A stretch of DNA of 64,000 nt from assembly GCA_044226045.1 (NCBI GenBank), contig JBGAHR010000014.1, positions 26,771-90,770 on the forward strand. Reading direction: 5' to 3'. Below the pieces are notes generated by a model, which was given only the letters and a program-made list of their open reading frames with translations, ran no database searches and was not told the DNA's origin. The stretch comes from Endoryza sp044226045. GTDB lineage: Bacteria; Bacteroidota; Bacteroidia; Chitinophagales; Chitinophagaceae. The position numbers and the translations under genes are program-made. Below, one piece after another: positions 17,491 through 28,300 of this stretch. Every line of letters begins with the position of its first letter. Within the stretch, counting starts at the first letter, position 1.

Positions 17491-17519
17491 AACCAATTGG
17501 CACATTACAACTTTGCCAC

Positions 17520-18104
17520 TCAAAACCGAAAACCGGCTGTCAACTGGATTGCCTGGTTGTGAACAGAATTGCCGGCGCCGGTATTTTTTACCACATCGGT
17601 GGCTCCGTAAATATATCGCAGGCTTATCACTGCACGATCATTCTTTGGAAAGGAAAAGTCGAGCCCCCCTACACCTGCGATCTCGGCAGATTTGTATTGA
17701 TCTTTGATACTGGTGGTTTCATCCTGCAAACCATCTTTTTCACGAGCCCGGAACAGCAGGCTGAATTGCGGGCCGAGATAAATCCCCAGCGGCCCAACAC
17801 GATATTTGAACAAAGCAGGTATGGAGAAATAATCGAGTTTGGTTTCCAAATCACCACTTTTACCTCCCATTCGATTGTACAGGAACTCGGGCTGGAATTG
17901 TATATGCTCAGCCAACGGAATTTCCTGGAAAAAACCTACTGTAATACCCACAAGCGGGTTAGAACTCTTTGCTGTTCTGTTCAACTCTATCCGTTGGATA
18001 GATCGGTTTACACCCGCTTTGAAGCCTGTACGCTTTTTATCCTGGGAAAATGATTGAAATCCTACAATGAGAAATAACGCTAGTAGAATGGAGATTTTTC
18101 TCAT
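17520..18104 (-). CDS. small outer-membrane beta-barrel protein (porin-family fold)
   Basis: This 194-residue exported protein starts at ATG 18104 (MRKISILLALFLIVGFQSFS, signal cleavage near SQD). Alternating amphipathic strands follow (GFKAGVNRSIQRIEL, HIQFQPEFLYNRMGGKSG, YFSIPALFKYRVGPLGIYLG), and it ends with an aromatic strand (AIQLTAGFRF). This is the outer-membrane beta-barrel domain pattern common in Bacteroidota, probably eight strands. No ligand or function can be assigned. It is divergent from the DUF1572 gene. Confidence 0.82.
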   Translation of the reverse strand: MRKISILLALFLIVGFQSFSQDKKRTGFKAGVNRSIQRIELNRTAKSSNPLVGITVGFFQEIPLAEHIQFQPEFLYNRMGGKSGDLETKLDYFSIPALFKYRVGPLGIYLGPQFSLLFRAREKDGLQDETTSIKDQYKSAEIAGVGGLDFSFPKNDRAVISLRYIYGATDVVKNTGAGNSVHNQAIQLTAGFRF

Positions 18105-18181
18105 GTGCAACAGTTTTGGTTTGGTGATGGTCGGTTAGGTCTATCGTAAATTTAATGGATAAAGCTCAAAAATGAAATTTT

Positions 18182-18217
18182 TTTGACTCATCGCACCGGG
18201 TATGTGCCTTAGCTTTG
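18182..18217 (+). promoter_or_regulatory. possible promoter for DUF1572 gene
   Basis: TAGCTTTG (18210-18217) matches TAnnTTTG 28 bases before the gene start. A TTTG lies upstream at 18182-18185, but the 24-base spacing is longer than the 17-20 seen at the other promoters here, so only the -7 box is persuasive. Confidence 0.4.
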
Positions 18218-18245
18218 CTTTTAAATAGCCTTTAAACGGAAATGT

Positions 18246-18800
18246 ATGGAAAATTCATTTGGTAAAGATTACCTGGCCACTGCCATCAAACGACTGAAAT
18301 ATTATAAAGAACTGGGCGATAGAACCCTCGCACAGTTAACCGAAGCGGACCTCCAGTTTAGCCCAGGAGCAGAATCAAACAGTATTGCGGTCATCATTCA
18401 GCATCTTCACGGAAATATGAAAAGCCGATGGACGAATTTCCTGACAGAAGATGGCGAAAAACCCTGGAGGGAAAGAGATGCAGAATTTGAGAATCGCCCA
18501 ATGTCGAAGGCCGAAATAATCTCAAATTGGGAGAATGGCTGGAGCTGCTTTCTGGACAGCCTGTCGAGCTTACAGGACTCCGATCTCTCTAAAACTATTT
18601 ATATTCGAAAAGAACCGCTGAGCGTCATCGACGCCATCAACCGGCAATTGGCCCACTACCCCTATCATGTAGGCCAGATCGTTTACCTGGGTCGAATGTT
18701 GAAAAAAGACCAGTGGAAAAGCCTTTCCATAGAGAAAGGGCAATCCCAGCAATACAACCAGTCGGAAGGGCTGAAAGATCCGGCCAAAAAATTTGGATAA
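18246..18800 (+). CDS. DUF1572 (DinB-like) family protein
   Basis: This 184-residue cytoplasmic protein is predicted to be a four-helix DinB/YfiT-like bundle. Family features include KRLKYYKELGDRTLAQLTEA near the N-terminus, the first His site in IQHLHGNMKSRW, ENRPMSKAEIISNWENGW in the middle, and the second His pair in HYPYHVGQIVYLGR. The His residues match a DinB-type metal site. DinB-like proteins often use thiol cofactors or are damage-inducible, but DUF1572 members have no proven reaction. It stands alone between a divergent barrel gene and the TamB-like gene. Confidence 0.85.
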   Translation: MENSFGKDYLATAIKRLKYYKELGDRTLAQLTEADLQFSPGAESNSIAVIIQHLHGNMKSRWTNFLTEDGEKPWRERDAEFENRPMSKAEIISNWENGWSCFLDSLSSLQDSDLSKTIYIRKEPLSVIDAINRQLAHYPYHVGQIVYLGRMLKKDQWKSLSIEKGQSQQYNQSEGLKDPAKKFG

Positions 18801-18983
18801 GCCCGCCCATTTCGGGAATTCCCGTTAAGAAAAACCTATGATTGGGGGATTTTTAAAGAATCCTGATTGAACCTTATGTCATTCACTTCCCTCCCGCATC
18901 CATCATTTTAATAAACCATTGATTGGTATTGTATTTGCTCAACAAGCATGATTGCCTAATTTTACACCTAATACCCCGCTTTT

Positions 18984-21900
18984 CTGAAAAAATTCTGGAA
19001 AATAACCCGTTCTGTACTGCTGGTGCTACTAGCCCTGATCCTGATGCTTTGGCTGGCCCTGCAGACCACCGTTGTCCAAAACTGGCTGGTGGGAAAGGTT
19101 ACCAGAAAATTATCAAAGGATTTGAACACCACCGTTAGTATCCGGCATGTCAACTTCAGTCTCTTTAACAACATGCACCTGGAAGGAGTACTCGTCAAAG
19201 ATCACCAGAAAGATACCCTGTTATACGCCGGACAGGTGACGGTAAATATTACCGACTGGTTTTTTCTCAAAGACAATATAGTGCTCAAGAAAGTCGCTCT
19301 GTCGGATGCAACCATACAGATCGGCCGGACTGATTCGGTCTGGAATTACCAGTTCCTGGTCGATTATTTTGGAGGTGGAAAGAAAAGCGGCAATGCCAAA
19401 CCGATACAACTGGATCTGAAAGATGTCTCTTTCGATCATGTTGTTATTCGACAATTGGATGGATGGAGAGGGGAAGACATGATCATGGATATATCTTCGC
19501 TTCAACTGGATGCAGATAAACTTGATTTGCAAAAAAAGCTGGTCAGGGTCAAGACCATCAATCTGAAAAAACTCTTCTATACCATCCGCAATTATCCTGG
19601 TAAAAGGCCGCCGCTGCCCGATTCGAATGAAGAGGAGGAAAAATTCGTCAATGACCCACAGCATCTCAGATGGAATAAAGCAGGTTGGGATATTGCTATT
19701 GAAGAGGTAAACCTCGAAGACAGCAGATTCAGAAGTTATAAAGAGGGAGTGAAACCAGATCCGGGTTATTTCGAAGGGAAATACATCGATTTTACAGACA
19801 TCAATGGAAAGTTCCGGAATGTAAAATGGGTCAACGATACCATTTTTGTAAAGACCAGCCTCAGCACTCGCGAAAGAAGCGGATTTGTGGTGACGCAGCT
19901 GACGGCCGATACCAAGATCCATCCGGAAGCCATGGAGTTTCATAACCTCGACTTACGTACACCCGGAAGCCGGCTGCGCGATTTCTTTGCCATGCGATAC
20001 AACACTTTTGATGACATGAGTGATTTTATTTCAAAAGTGAGAATGGAAGGAAACTTTACCGATGCCAACGTCAGTAGTGATGATATCGCCTATTTTGCAC
20101 CGGCCCTTCAGGCTTTTAAAAGATCCATCCGGATTGAAGGCAAAGTAAAAGGAACGGTGGAAGACCTGCAGGCCAAAAACCTGGTGCTGGAAGCCGGCAA
20201 CAGCACTTACCTGAATGGAGACATCCGCATCACGGGTCTGCCAGAAATTGACAAGACCTACATCGACTTCGAAGCAAATAATTTCAGAACGACCTATCTC
20301 GATGCCGTAACGCTGGTTCCGCAGCTTAAGAAATTAACCAACCCCCGGCTGGATCTGTTAAAATACCTCAGATTCAAAGGAAACTTTGCAGGATTTGTCA
20401 ATGACTTTGTGACTTATGGTTCGCTGGAGACCGCACTCGGCACCCTGATCACGGACGTGAACATGAAATTCCCTCCACATGGGCTTCCCCGCTACTCCGG
20501 CACCATCAAAACCGACAATTTTGACCTGGGCAAATTCATAGAAATGTCCAGCCTTGGCCGAATTGCCTTCAACGGAAAAATCAATGGATCAGGCCTGGAA
20601 AACGACAAAGTCAATGCAGAGCTCGATGGACTGATTCACCGGCTGGAATATAACGACTATGCCTACCAGAATATTTCGGTAAAAGGAAATGTGGCCAAGA
20701 TGCTGTTCAATGGTCAGCTGATTTCAAACGACCCCAACCTGGACGCGAGCCTGGTGGGTCTGATTGATTTCAGCAAGAAGATACCCACCTTCGATTTCAA
20801 TGCCAGCATCGCGAAAGCTGACCTGAAGAAGATCAACCTGTCGAAGGAGAACATAGAATTCTCCGGTAAATTCCGCTTTGATTTCAGCGGCAACAATATC
20901 GACAACTTCCTCGGAACTGCCCGCGTTTACGAAGCCAATGTGCTCAGGAATGGTACCCGGCTCTCCTTCGATTCACTTTTTGTTGAGTCAAAAATCCTCG
21001 ACAGTAATAAAGTCATTACGGTTGTCAGCAACGAGTTCGATGCTGCGCTGGTGGGAGATTTCAGTATCGAGGAATTGCCCGACGCCTTTCAGAACTTCCT
21101 GAACAAATACTACCCCAGTTATATCAAGCCTTCCCGGAAAGTGCTGCGAAACGAGGATTTCAGTTTCGTCATTACCACCAAAAACATTCAGGACTACCTC
21201 GATCTGTTTGTAAAAGACCTGGGAGGTTTTAACAATACCACGATCACCGGCCGAATCAACAACAAGGAAAACCTGCTTGATCTCAATGCCGAGATACCGC
21301 AATTTTCCTATAAGAACATATCGCTGTATAACCTCACCCTGAAAGGCGCCGGCGACCTGCAGAAACTGACCCTGCAAACCAATATCGGCGATGTGTACAT
21401 TAACGACAGCCTCCATTTCCCCGGCACTTACATCGATATCAGTTCCTCCAATGATGTTTCAGAGGTTAAAGTGAATACCAGCGCCAATCAAACATTGAAC
21501 GCAGCCAATATTTCGGCCCAGGTAAAAACAAGAAGGGACGGAGTCAGTATTCGTTTCAATGAATCGAACTTCGATATCAACGGAAAGAACTGGACCATAC
21601 AGGAAAACGGCGAACTGATCCTGAGTAAAGAACTCGTTGCCGCAGACGGATTGAAAATATTTAACGGACAACAGGAGATCCGAATTACCTCGGTTCCTTC
21701 CGACATTGGCACCAGCAACGACATACGCGTTGATCTGCAAAAAATAAATATCGGCGATTTCACCCCGTATGTTGTTCCCAGCAACCGACTGGAGGGTTTG
21801 CTGACGGGGTCTGTAGACATCATTGATCCCTTTGGAAAAATGCAGGTTGATATGAATGGTGAAACCGAACAGTTCAGGCTGGATGACGACTCGATTGGCC

Positions 21901-23780
21901 GGATTCAATTGTCAGCCAACTACAACCAGAAAACAGGTGTCGTTAATTTTAAAACCCATTCCGACAATCTCGACTATCATTTCGATGTAAAAGGCAATTA
22001 CAATATCCTCGACACGAACAGTGCCCGTCAACTCGATCTTACCACCGATCTCAGCAATACCCGCATCAATCTTCTTAAAAGATACCTGAACTCGGTTTTC
22101 AGTGATGTAACCGGTTACGCGACGGGGCAATTGAGGATCGTAGGCCGGCCCGATGACCTGAACTACCTCGGCAATATCAAATTAAAGGATGGCAGGCTTA
22201 CGGTTGGATATACCAATGTAACCTATACGATCCCTTCGGCTAATTTTGATTTCAAGGAAGGCCTCATCGACTTCGGCAACTTCGCCCTGCTGGACACTTT
22301 CAAGAATGTAGGCATCCTGTCAAGAGGCAAACTTCGACATCGCGGATTCAAAGACATGGACTTTGATTTTGCCATGAATACCTCCAAATTGCTCGTGCTG
22401 AACACCAATAGCAATACAAAAGACCTCTTCTATGGAAAGGTGATTGCCAAAACCAACATGACATTCAGCGGTCCGATGGAAGACATGGTGATGAATATCA
22501 AAGCCGAGCCCGCGGACAGCTCTTCCGTATTTATTCGTTCCGGCAGCAGCCGGCAAAGCGGACAGGCAGATTTCATTGTTTGGAAAACCTACGGTCGCGA
22601 AATGGAAGCTGTTCGCAGTAATGAAGAGAGTAAACTGACCGTATTGCTGGATGTAAACACCAACCGGCTTGCCAATTTCAACGTTATCATCGATGAACTG
22701 ACCAACGATATCATGAGTGCAAGAGGTCATGGCAATCTCAAACTGCAAGCCAATACCGCAGGGCAGTTTAACATGACCGGGCAATACGATATAGACGAAG
22801 GAAAATACAATTTCAATTTTCAATCTCTCCTTCATAAACCCTTTACCCTGAAAGACGGCAGCAATATCCGATGGAGCGGTAATCCGACAGATGCTGATTT
22901 GAATGTAACGGCCGAATACCTGGCGGATGGCGTAAAGTTCAGCGATCTGGGTGACCAGGTGTACGCACAGGGTGGAGATATGGAGTACATCAAAAAGATC
23001 CGGGGTAAGGTAATGGTGCAGGCGAAAATCACCGGCAAACTGATGAAACCGGATATTGATTTCTCGCTGGAAATGCAGGATCCGCAGTTGAAAAACGATC
23101 CGATCGTACTGAACATGCTAAGGGATATCCAGGCAGATAGAAATGAACTGAATAAACAGGTGGCCTTCCTGATCATCTTCAATAGCTTTGGCCCGCGCTC
23201 TACCTCTTCTCAAAACGGGTTGGGTAACCTGGCGGTGGAAGGTATCGTATCCAGCAGCATTTCCGGTTATATTTCCAGCGCCCTGAGTAAACAGTTTTCA
23301 AATATCATTCGAAAGATATTCAATGACGAAAGCATCAAGGTGAATTTCAATGCACAGCTATACAACGGATCCAACTTCCTGGCCAATAATACCGGCAACA
23401 GCGCCTTTGTGCTGGACAGAACCAACGTGAATTTTTCACTGGCCAAAAGTGTGTTCAATGAAAGACTCACTTTTACTTTTGGCAGTGCGCTCGATTTTGG
23501 TTTGACTGCCGCCCAGGCCAGGGCCGCCAACAGCTTGCAATTCCTCCCCGATATTACCGCGGAACTCAAATTACGACCCGACGGTAAACTCTTGCTCACC
23601 TTCTTTTACCGGGATTCCTACAATTACCAATCGGCTACCGGTAAACAAAACCGGTCCGGAGCGGGTATCTCCTATCGTCGGGATTTCGAAAGCTTCGGTG
23701 ATCTGTGGAGAAGCGACAGGAAGAAAAAGAAGAAAGCACCGGTAGCGCCGGTGGCAATTCCCCAGGCAGGATCGCAATAG
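18984..23780 (+). CDS. TamB-like translocation/assembly module protein (probable CTG start)
   Basis: This very long protein (1598 residues from 18984) has the TamB/DUF490 pattern: an N-terminal membrane anchor, a long repetitive beta-helical periplasmic body and a conserved C-terminal domain (FNMTGQYDIDEGKYNFNFQS, NPTDADLNVTAEY). It would bridge inner and outer membranes and help insert outer-membrane proteins or move lipids. No ATG, GTG or TTG begins the natural N-terminus. The frame opens after a TAA at 18969-18971 and reads KKFWKITRSVLLVLLALILM after CTG 18984. That is exactly the short basic head plus signal anchor expected. The first conventional codon, GTG 19023, would cut off the basic residues and part of the helix. 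CTG is therefore favoured, with a mutated or mis-assembled start as alternative. Confidence 0.88.
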   Translation: MKKFWKITRSVLLVLLALILMLWLALQTTVVQNWLVGKVTRKLSKDLNTTVSIRHVNFSLFNNMHLEGVLVKDHQKDTLLYAGQVTVNITDWFFLKDNIVLKKVALSDATIQIGRTDSVWNYQFLVDYFGGGKKSGNAKPIQLDLKDVSFDHVVIRQLDGWRGEDMIMDISSLQLDADKLDLQKKLVRVKTINLKKLFYTIRNYPGKRPPLPDSNEEEEKFVNDPQHLRWNKAGWDIAIEEVNLEDSRFRSYKEGVKPDPGYFEGKYIDFTDINGKFRNVKWVNDTIFVKTSLSTRERSGFVVTQLTADTKIHPEAMEFHNLDLRTPGSRLRDFFAMRYNTFDDMSDFISKVRMEGNFTDANVSSDDIAYFAPALQAFKRSIRIEGKVKGTVEDLQAKNLVLEAGNSTYLNGDIRITGLPEIDKTYIDFEANNFRTTYLDAVTLVPQLKKLTNPRLDLLKYLRFKGNFAGFVNDFVTYGSLETALGTLITDVNMKFPPHGLPRYSGTIKTDNFDLGKFIEMSSLGRIAFNGKINGSGLENDKVNAELDGLIHRLEYNDYAYQNISVKGNVAKMLFNGQLISNDPNLDASLVGLIDFSKKIPTFDFNASIAKADLKKINLSKENIEFSGKFRFDFSGNNIDNFLGTARVYEANVLRNGTRLSFDSLFVESKILDSNKVITVVSNEFDAALVGDFSIEELPDAFQNFLNKYYPSYIKPSRKVLRNEDFSFVITTKNIQDYLDLFVKDLGGFNNTTITGRINNKENLLDLNAEIPQFSYKNISLYNLTLKGAGDLQKLTLQTNIGDVYINDSLHFPGTYIDISSSNDVSEVKVNTSANQTLNAANISAQVKTRRDGVSIRFNESNFDINGKNWTIQENGELILSKELVAADGLKIFNGQQEIRITSVPSDIGTSNDIRVDLQKINIGDFTPYVVPSNRLEGLLTGSVDIIDPFGKMQVDMNGETEQFRLDDDSIGRIQLSANYNQKTGVVNFKTHSDNLDYHFDVKGNYNILDTNSARQLDLTTDLSNTRINLLKRYLNSVFSDVTGYATGQLRIVGRPDDLNYLGNIKLKDGRLTVGYTNVTYTIPSANFDFKEGLIDFGNFALLDTFKNVGILSRGKLRHRGFKDMDFDFAMNTSKLLVLNTNSNTKDLFYGKVIAKTNMTFSGPMEDMVMNIKAEPADSSSVFIRSGSSRQSGQADFIVWKTYGREMEAVRSNEESKLTVLLDVNTNRLANFNVIIDELTNDIMSARGHGNLKLQANTAGQFNMTGQYDIDEGKYNFNFQSLLHKPFTLKDGSNIRWSGNPTDADLNVTAEYLADGVKFSDLGDQVYAQGGDMEYIKKIRGKVMVQAKITGKLMKPDIDFSLEMQDPQLKNDPIVLNMLRDIQADRNELNKQVAFLIIFNSFGPRSTSSQNGLGNLAVEGIVSSSISGYISSALSKQFSNIIRKIFNDESIKVNFNAQLYNGSNFLANNTGNSAFVLDRTNVNFSLAKSVFNERLTFTFGSALDFGLTAAQARAANSLQFLPDITAELKLRPDGKLLLTFFYRDSYNYQSATGKQNRSGAGISYRRDFESFGDLWRSDRKKKKKAPVAPVAIPQAGSQ

Positions 23781-23784
23781 CGTG

Positions 23785-23932
23785 CGTTTATCGTTTTGCG
23801 TTTATCGTTTCACGTTGTCTTTTGTGTAAGCGTTTTGATGAAACCAAAAGCTGCACGCGTCGAGTGAAACCGCAAACTGCAAACCGCAAACTGCAAACCA
23901 AACGTGAAACGATAAACGCAAAACGATAAACG
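23785..23932. repeat. 32-bp perfect inverted repeat built from heptamers (array D)
   Basis: The left arm 23785-23816 (starts CGTTTATCGTTTTGCGTTTA) is the exact reverse complement of the right arm 23901-23932 (starts AACGTGAAACGATAAACGCA). The arms have period 7. The 84-base loop contains CCGCAAACTGCAAA heptamers. It fills the gap between the convergent tamB-like and ribBA genes and could form a long hairpin in either transcript. No T tract follows, so it is not a classical terminator. Confidence 0.92.
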
Positions 23933-23935
23933 ACT

Positions 23936-25144
23936 CTATTTTTTCAAAATCTCATGCCCCATCTTATCTCTCTTGGTGAGGAGGTATTGTTCGTTGTGGG
24001 GATTGGGGATCGTTTCAATGGGAACTGTTTCCGTTACCTCTATTCCATAACCGAGTAGGCCTGCTCTTTTCCTTGGATTATTGCTCATGAGCCTGAGTTT
24101 GGTAACACCGAGGTATCTCAGTATTTGAGCGCCGATTCCATAATCGCGTTTATCCATTGGAAACCCAAGGTGCAGGTTGGCTTCAACGGTATCCATTCCG
24201 TTTTCCTGGAGCTTATAGGCCTTCAGTTTATTGATCAGCCCGATACCGCGACCTTCCTGGTTCATGTAGAGAATGACTCCTTTTCCTTCGCGTTCCACCA
24301 TTTCCATGGCACAATGCAGTTGGTCGCCGCAATCGCAGCGAAGAGAACCCATGATATCGCCGGTAAAACAGGATGAATGCACACGCACCAATACCGGCTC
24401 GTCCTTTTTCCACTCTCCCTTGATCAGTGCGAGGTGCTCATTATTGGTGTTTTTTTCTTTGAAGGCTACCAGTTTAAAGTGACCATATTTGGTGGGCATA
24501 TCCACGCGCACGATCTCCTCAATCAAAGAATCTGTTTTGAGTCGGTACTCGATCAGGTCTTTAATGGAGATGATCTTCATGTTGAAGTTCCGGGCGATTT
24601 CCATCAATTGTGGTAACCGGGCCATGGAACCGTCCTCGTTCATGATTTCAACCAGTACTCCGGCAGGTGCAAAACCCGCCAGTCGAGCCAGGTCGATGGT
24701 CGCTTCGGTATGGCCGGCACGACGAAGAACCCCGCCTTTTTTTGCCCGGAGGGGGAAAATATGTCCTGGCCGGCCCAGGTCTTCCGGATTGGTGGCCGGG
24801 TCGACGAGCGCCTGAATGGTTTTTGAGCGGTCGTGGGCAGAAATGCCGGTAGTGCAGCCATGCCCCAGCAGGTCTACTGAAACCGTGAAGGCGGTTTCAT
24901 GCAGGGCGGTATTGTTGTTGACCATCAGGCCCAGGTCCAGCTCCTCGCAACGATCTTCATGAAGCGGAGCACAGATCAGGCCACGGCCGTATTTGCTCAT
25001 GAAATTGATGATTTCAGGGGTTACGGTTTCAGCCGCGCCAATAAAATCTCCTTCATTCTCGCGGTCTTCATCATCCACCACAATCACCAGGCGGCCGTTC
25101 CTGATGTCCTCAATCGCACTTTCAATGGTATCCAGCATTGACAT
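23936..25144 (-). CDS. ribBA: RibBA: DHBP synthase / GTP cyclohydrolase II
   Basis: This 402-residue bifunctional enzyme makes both riboflavin precursors. The N-terminal domain converts ribulose 5-phosphate to 3,4-dihydroxy-2-butanone 4-phosphate (acidic site VDDEDRENEGDF, GHTEATIDLARLAG). The C-terminal domain opens GTP (zinc cysteines in SSCFTGDIMGSLRCDCGDQL, then NQEGRGIGLINKLKAYKLQE and MDKRDYGIGAQIL). The start is placed at ATG 25144; ATG 25138 (MLDTIESAIEDIRNG) is an equal choice. A -7 box lies about ten bases upstream, so the leader is very short. I see no FMN riboswitch and no other rib genes nearby. Confidence 0.96.
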   Translation of the reverse strand: MSMLDTIESAIEDIRNGRLVIVVDDEDRENEGDFIGAAETVTPEIINFMSKYGRGLICAPLHEDRCEELDLGLMVNNNTALHETAFTVSVDLLGHGCTTGISAHDRSKTIQALVDPATNPEDLGRPGHIFPLRAKKGGVLRRAGHTEATIDLARLAGFAPAGVLVEIMNEDGSMARLPQLMEIARNFNMKIISIKDLIEYRLKTDSLIEEIVRVDMPTKYGHFKLVAFKEKNTNNEHLALIKGEWKKDEPVLVRVHSSCFTGDIMGSLRCDCGDQLHCAMEMVEREGKGVILYMNQEGRGIGLINKLKAYKLQENGMDTVEANLHLGFPMDKRDYGIGAQILRYLGVTKLRLMSNNPRKRAGLLGYGIEVTETVPIETIPNPHNEQYLLTKRDKMGHEILKK

Positions 25145-25153
25145 AATTTTCGG

Positions 25154-25161
25154 CAAAGTTA
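25154..25161 (-). promoter_or_regulatory. -7 box TAACTTTG upstream of ribBA
   Basis: On the minus strand TAACTTTG matches TAnnTTTG and ends ten bases before the first ATG of ribBA. The predicted leader is therefore only about 6-12 bases. No clear -33 TTTG is visible. Confidence 0.5.
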
Positions 25162-25226
25162 GGGTAGTTCCGGTTGCCACCCCTTACGAAAAAGGGAGTG
25201 ATTTTCAGGGCCCGTCCGGGCCTTTA

Positions 25227-25255
25227 TTTGCCTTGTTTTGTTGAGATTAAGTTTG
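25227..25255 (+). promoter_or_regulatory. promoter of first Oar-like receptor gene
   Basis: TTTG (25227-25230), a 17-base spacer and TAAGTTTG (25248-25255) fit the Bacteroidota promoter consensus. Transcription should start near 25260, giving a leader of about 45 bases. Confidence 0.6.
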
Positions 25256-25306
25256 CTATATTTATAAAGAATTTTCCTTTCTTTGCTCCTGTAAAACAAA
25301 ACTAAT

Positions 25307-28300
25307 ATGCTTAAGAGAATTGTACGCTTATTGCTTGCTGTACTCCTATTCCCCTTTGCCTTGAGCGCCCAGGAAACCAATAGTAGTATTGGTGGAACGG
25401 TGAAAACTGCTAAAGGTGAGCCACTTGTTGGCGCCACGATCACTGCCGTACACGTTCCGACCGGAACGGTTTACCGGGTTGCTTCCCGCACCGGTGGACG
25501 ATTCAATCTTTACAATCTTCGCCCGGGAGGCCCCTACACGATCACTGTTACTTTTGTGGGTTTTGCCGATGGAAAAAAAGAGGACGTTTACCTGAACCTG
25601 GGTGAGAACTCTGTTCAGGATTTTGAATTGAAAGACAAAACCGGCAACCTGACTGAAGTAGTAGTAGCTGCCCGCAGAGCTCCGGCTACAGGTAAAGGAG
25701 GCACCGAAACCAGCATCGGTCGCGATAAAATGGCCAACCTGCCGAACGTTGGTCGCGGACTGAACGACTATCTGAAATACACTCCGCAGGCAAAGATCAC
25801 CGGTGACGGTGGTGTTGCTTTCGCCGGACAAAATAACCGCTACAATTCCTTCTTCATCGATGGCGCCAACAACACCGATATCTTCGGTCTGGCTGCATCG
25901 GGAACAAACGGTGGACAGGCTGGGGTGGCCCCGATATCTATCGACGCGATCGACCAGATACAGGTTGTACTCTCTCCTTATGATGCACAATTCGGAAACT
26001 TCACCGGTGGCGCAGTAAACGCGATCACTAAATCCGGTACCAACCAGTTGCAGGGTTCTATGTGGTATTACTATCGCGACCAGGGACTGACTGGTAAATC
26101 ACCGGTAGCACTTCCCAAATCAGGATTCCCCGATGTGGTGGAAAGAACAAGGGTTTCTTCGTTTTCCAATAAGACTTATGGATTCAATGTAAGAGGTCCA
26201 TTGATCAAGAATAAACTGTTTTACTTCTTCCTGGCCGAGTGGCAGCGCGATACCCGTCCGCAACCATTCAACATCGCCGATTATCGCGGTACTACCAACC
26301 AGGCAGGCATTGAAAACCTGGCTAACTACCTTCGCACAACTTACAATTACGAACCCGGCGGCTTCCTGGATAACCCGGAGAAAGTAAACGCCGATCGTAT
26401 CAATACAAAGATCGACTGGAACATTAACGATAATAACCGCCTCTCTCTCTCTTATCGTTATAACAAAGGTCTTCGTTACAATACGAGCACCAGCTCCAGC
26501 ACTGCGATCAACTTTTACAACAACGGTTATCTTTTCCCCAACAGAACCAACTCCTTCTCCGGTGAATTGAAAACCAACTTCGGCGGAAACAGCAACAACC
26601 GTTTGCTGGTTACCTATACGGATGAATTGGATGACCGCGGACCCATCGGGCAGGCTTTCCCCCGCGTAAGCATTTTCGACGGACCGGGAACAATCACTTT
26701 CGGTACAGAAAACTTCTCTGCCGCCAACCTGCTGAAAGCAAAGAACCTCTCTATCCTGGATATGGTGAAGTTTTACAAAGGCAACAACATCATTACTGTG
26801 GGTACCGACAACGAATTCAACGATGTGCTGAACACGTTCGTTCGCGACAACTTTGGTACCTATACTTACAACAACATTAATGATTTCATCAACAACGCTA
26901 CTCCCCGCCGTTATCAGCGTTCTTTCTCACTGATCGATGCGGAATCAGGGGACGCTACCATCGCATCTGCCAAGTTCAAGACTATGCGTATCGGCTTCTT
27001 CCTGACAGATGAAATCAAGGTGAGTGATAATTTCACTTTGATCCTGGGGGTACGTGCAGACCGCACTGAACTGCTCACCAAACCCAAAGAAGACAAATTC
27101 CTTAATGATACTGCACTGGCCAAGATCTCCCAGTACTACGACCTGAGAGGAGCCCGCTCCGGACAGGTTATGGATGCCCGTTGGATGATCTCTCCCCGTG
27201 TTGGATTTACCTATCGCATTCCTGAAGAAGGAATCGCGATCCGCGGTGGTCTGGGAATTTTTGCCGGCCGTGTACCACTTGTTTGGCCCGGCGGTATTTA
27301 CAACAACAACGGTATAAGCATCGGTGGTGTTGACCTCAACCCTCCTTCTTCCGGCTTTACCTTCAATCCGGATCCATACAATCAACCAACGGCTGCTTCA
27401 CTCGGACAGAACATCAGCAACTCCAGAGGTCAGATCGACCTGGTGGCAAAAGATTTCCGTGTTCCGAGCGTTTTCAGAACATCAATGGCCGTGGATAAGA
27501 GACTGGGTGATGGCTGGACTTTCACTACTGAAGCAACCTTCACCAAGAACATCTGGGAACTGGAATATCAAAACGTAAACATTCTTCCTCCGGTAGGTAA
27601 ATCGGTGGGCCCCGATGCGAGAAATGTATACTCATCAGGATCCGCTCCAACCCGTATTCCTCTTCGCTCCAATGGTACTAACCCTTACCCGGGTATGATT
27701 TACCTGTTAAGTAATAACCAGGGACGTCGCGGATTTGCCTGGACACTGACCTTCACCATCGACAAAGCTTTCAGAAACGGATTTGCATTCAACGCGAACT
27801 ACACTTATGGAAGCTCTGTAACGAACAACGAAGGAACCAGTTCACAGAACAACTCACAATGGAGATTCATGGAAACAGTGAATGGCCGCAACTTCACACA
27901 GCTTTCTGTATCTGATTTTGACCTCGGTCATCGTATCAACGCCTTTGTCAGCAAGCAGTTTGAATATGCAAACAAGTCTATGTCTACCACCATTTCACTG
28001 GTATACAACGGACAGTCTGGCAACCCCTACAGCTATGTTTACCGCGGAAGCCCTGTTAATGACCAGGCATCCAGCGAAGCCAACGACCTGATCTACATTC
28101 CAACTGTTACTGAATTGAACAACATGACCTTCCTGACCAACACAGTGGGAGGTGTTACTTATACGGCCGCACAACAGAAGGAAATGCTGAACAACTTTAT
28201 TGAAAGCGACAAGTATCTGAAAAAGAACAGAGGAAGGTATGCAGAAAGAAACGGTGCCCGTTTACCCTTCACCAATATTCTTGATCTGAAGCTTGAACAA

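Noticed and set aside
25145..25306. FMN riboswitch upstream of ribBA
   Set aside because: The -7 box lies about ten bases from the start, leaving no room for an aptamer, and no conserved RFN motif is visible.
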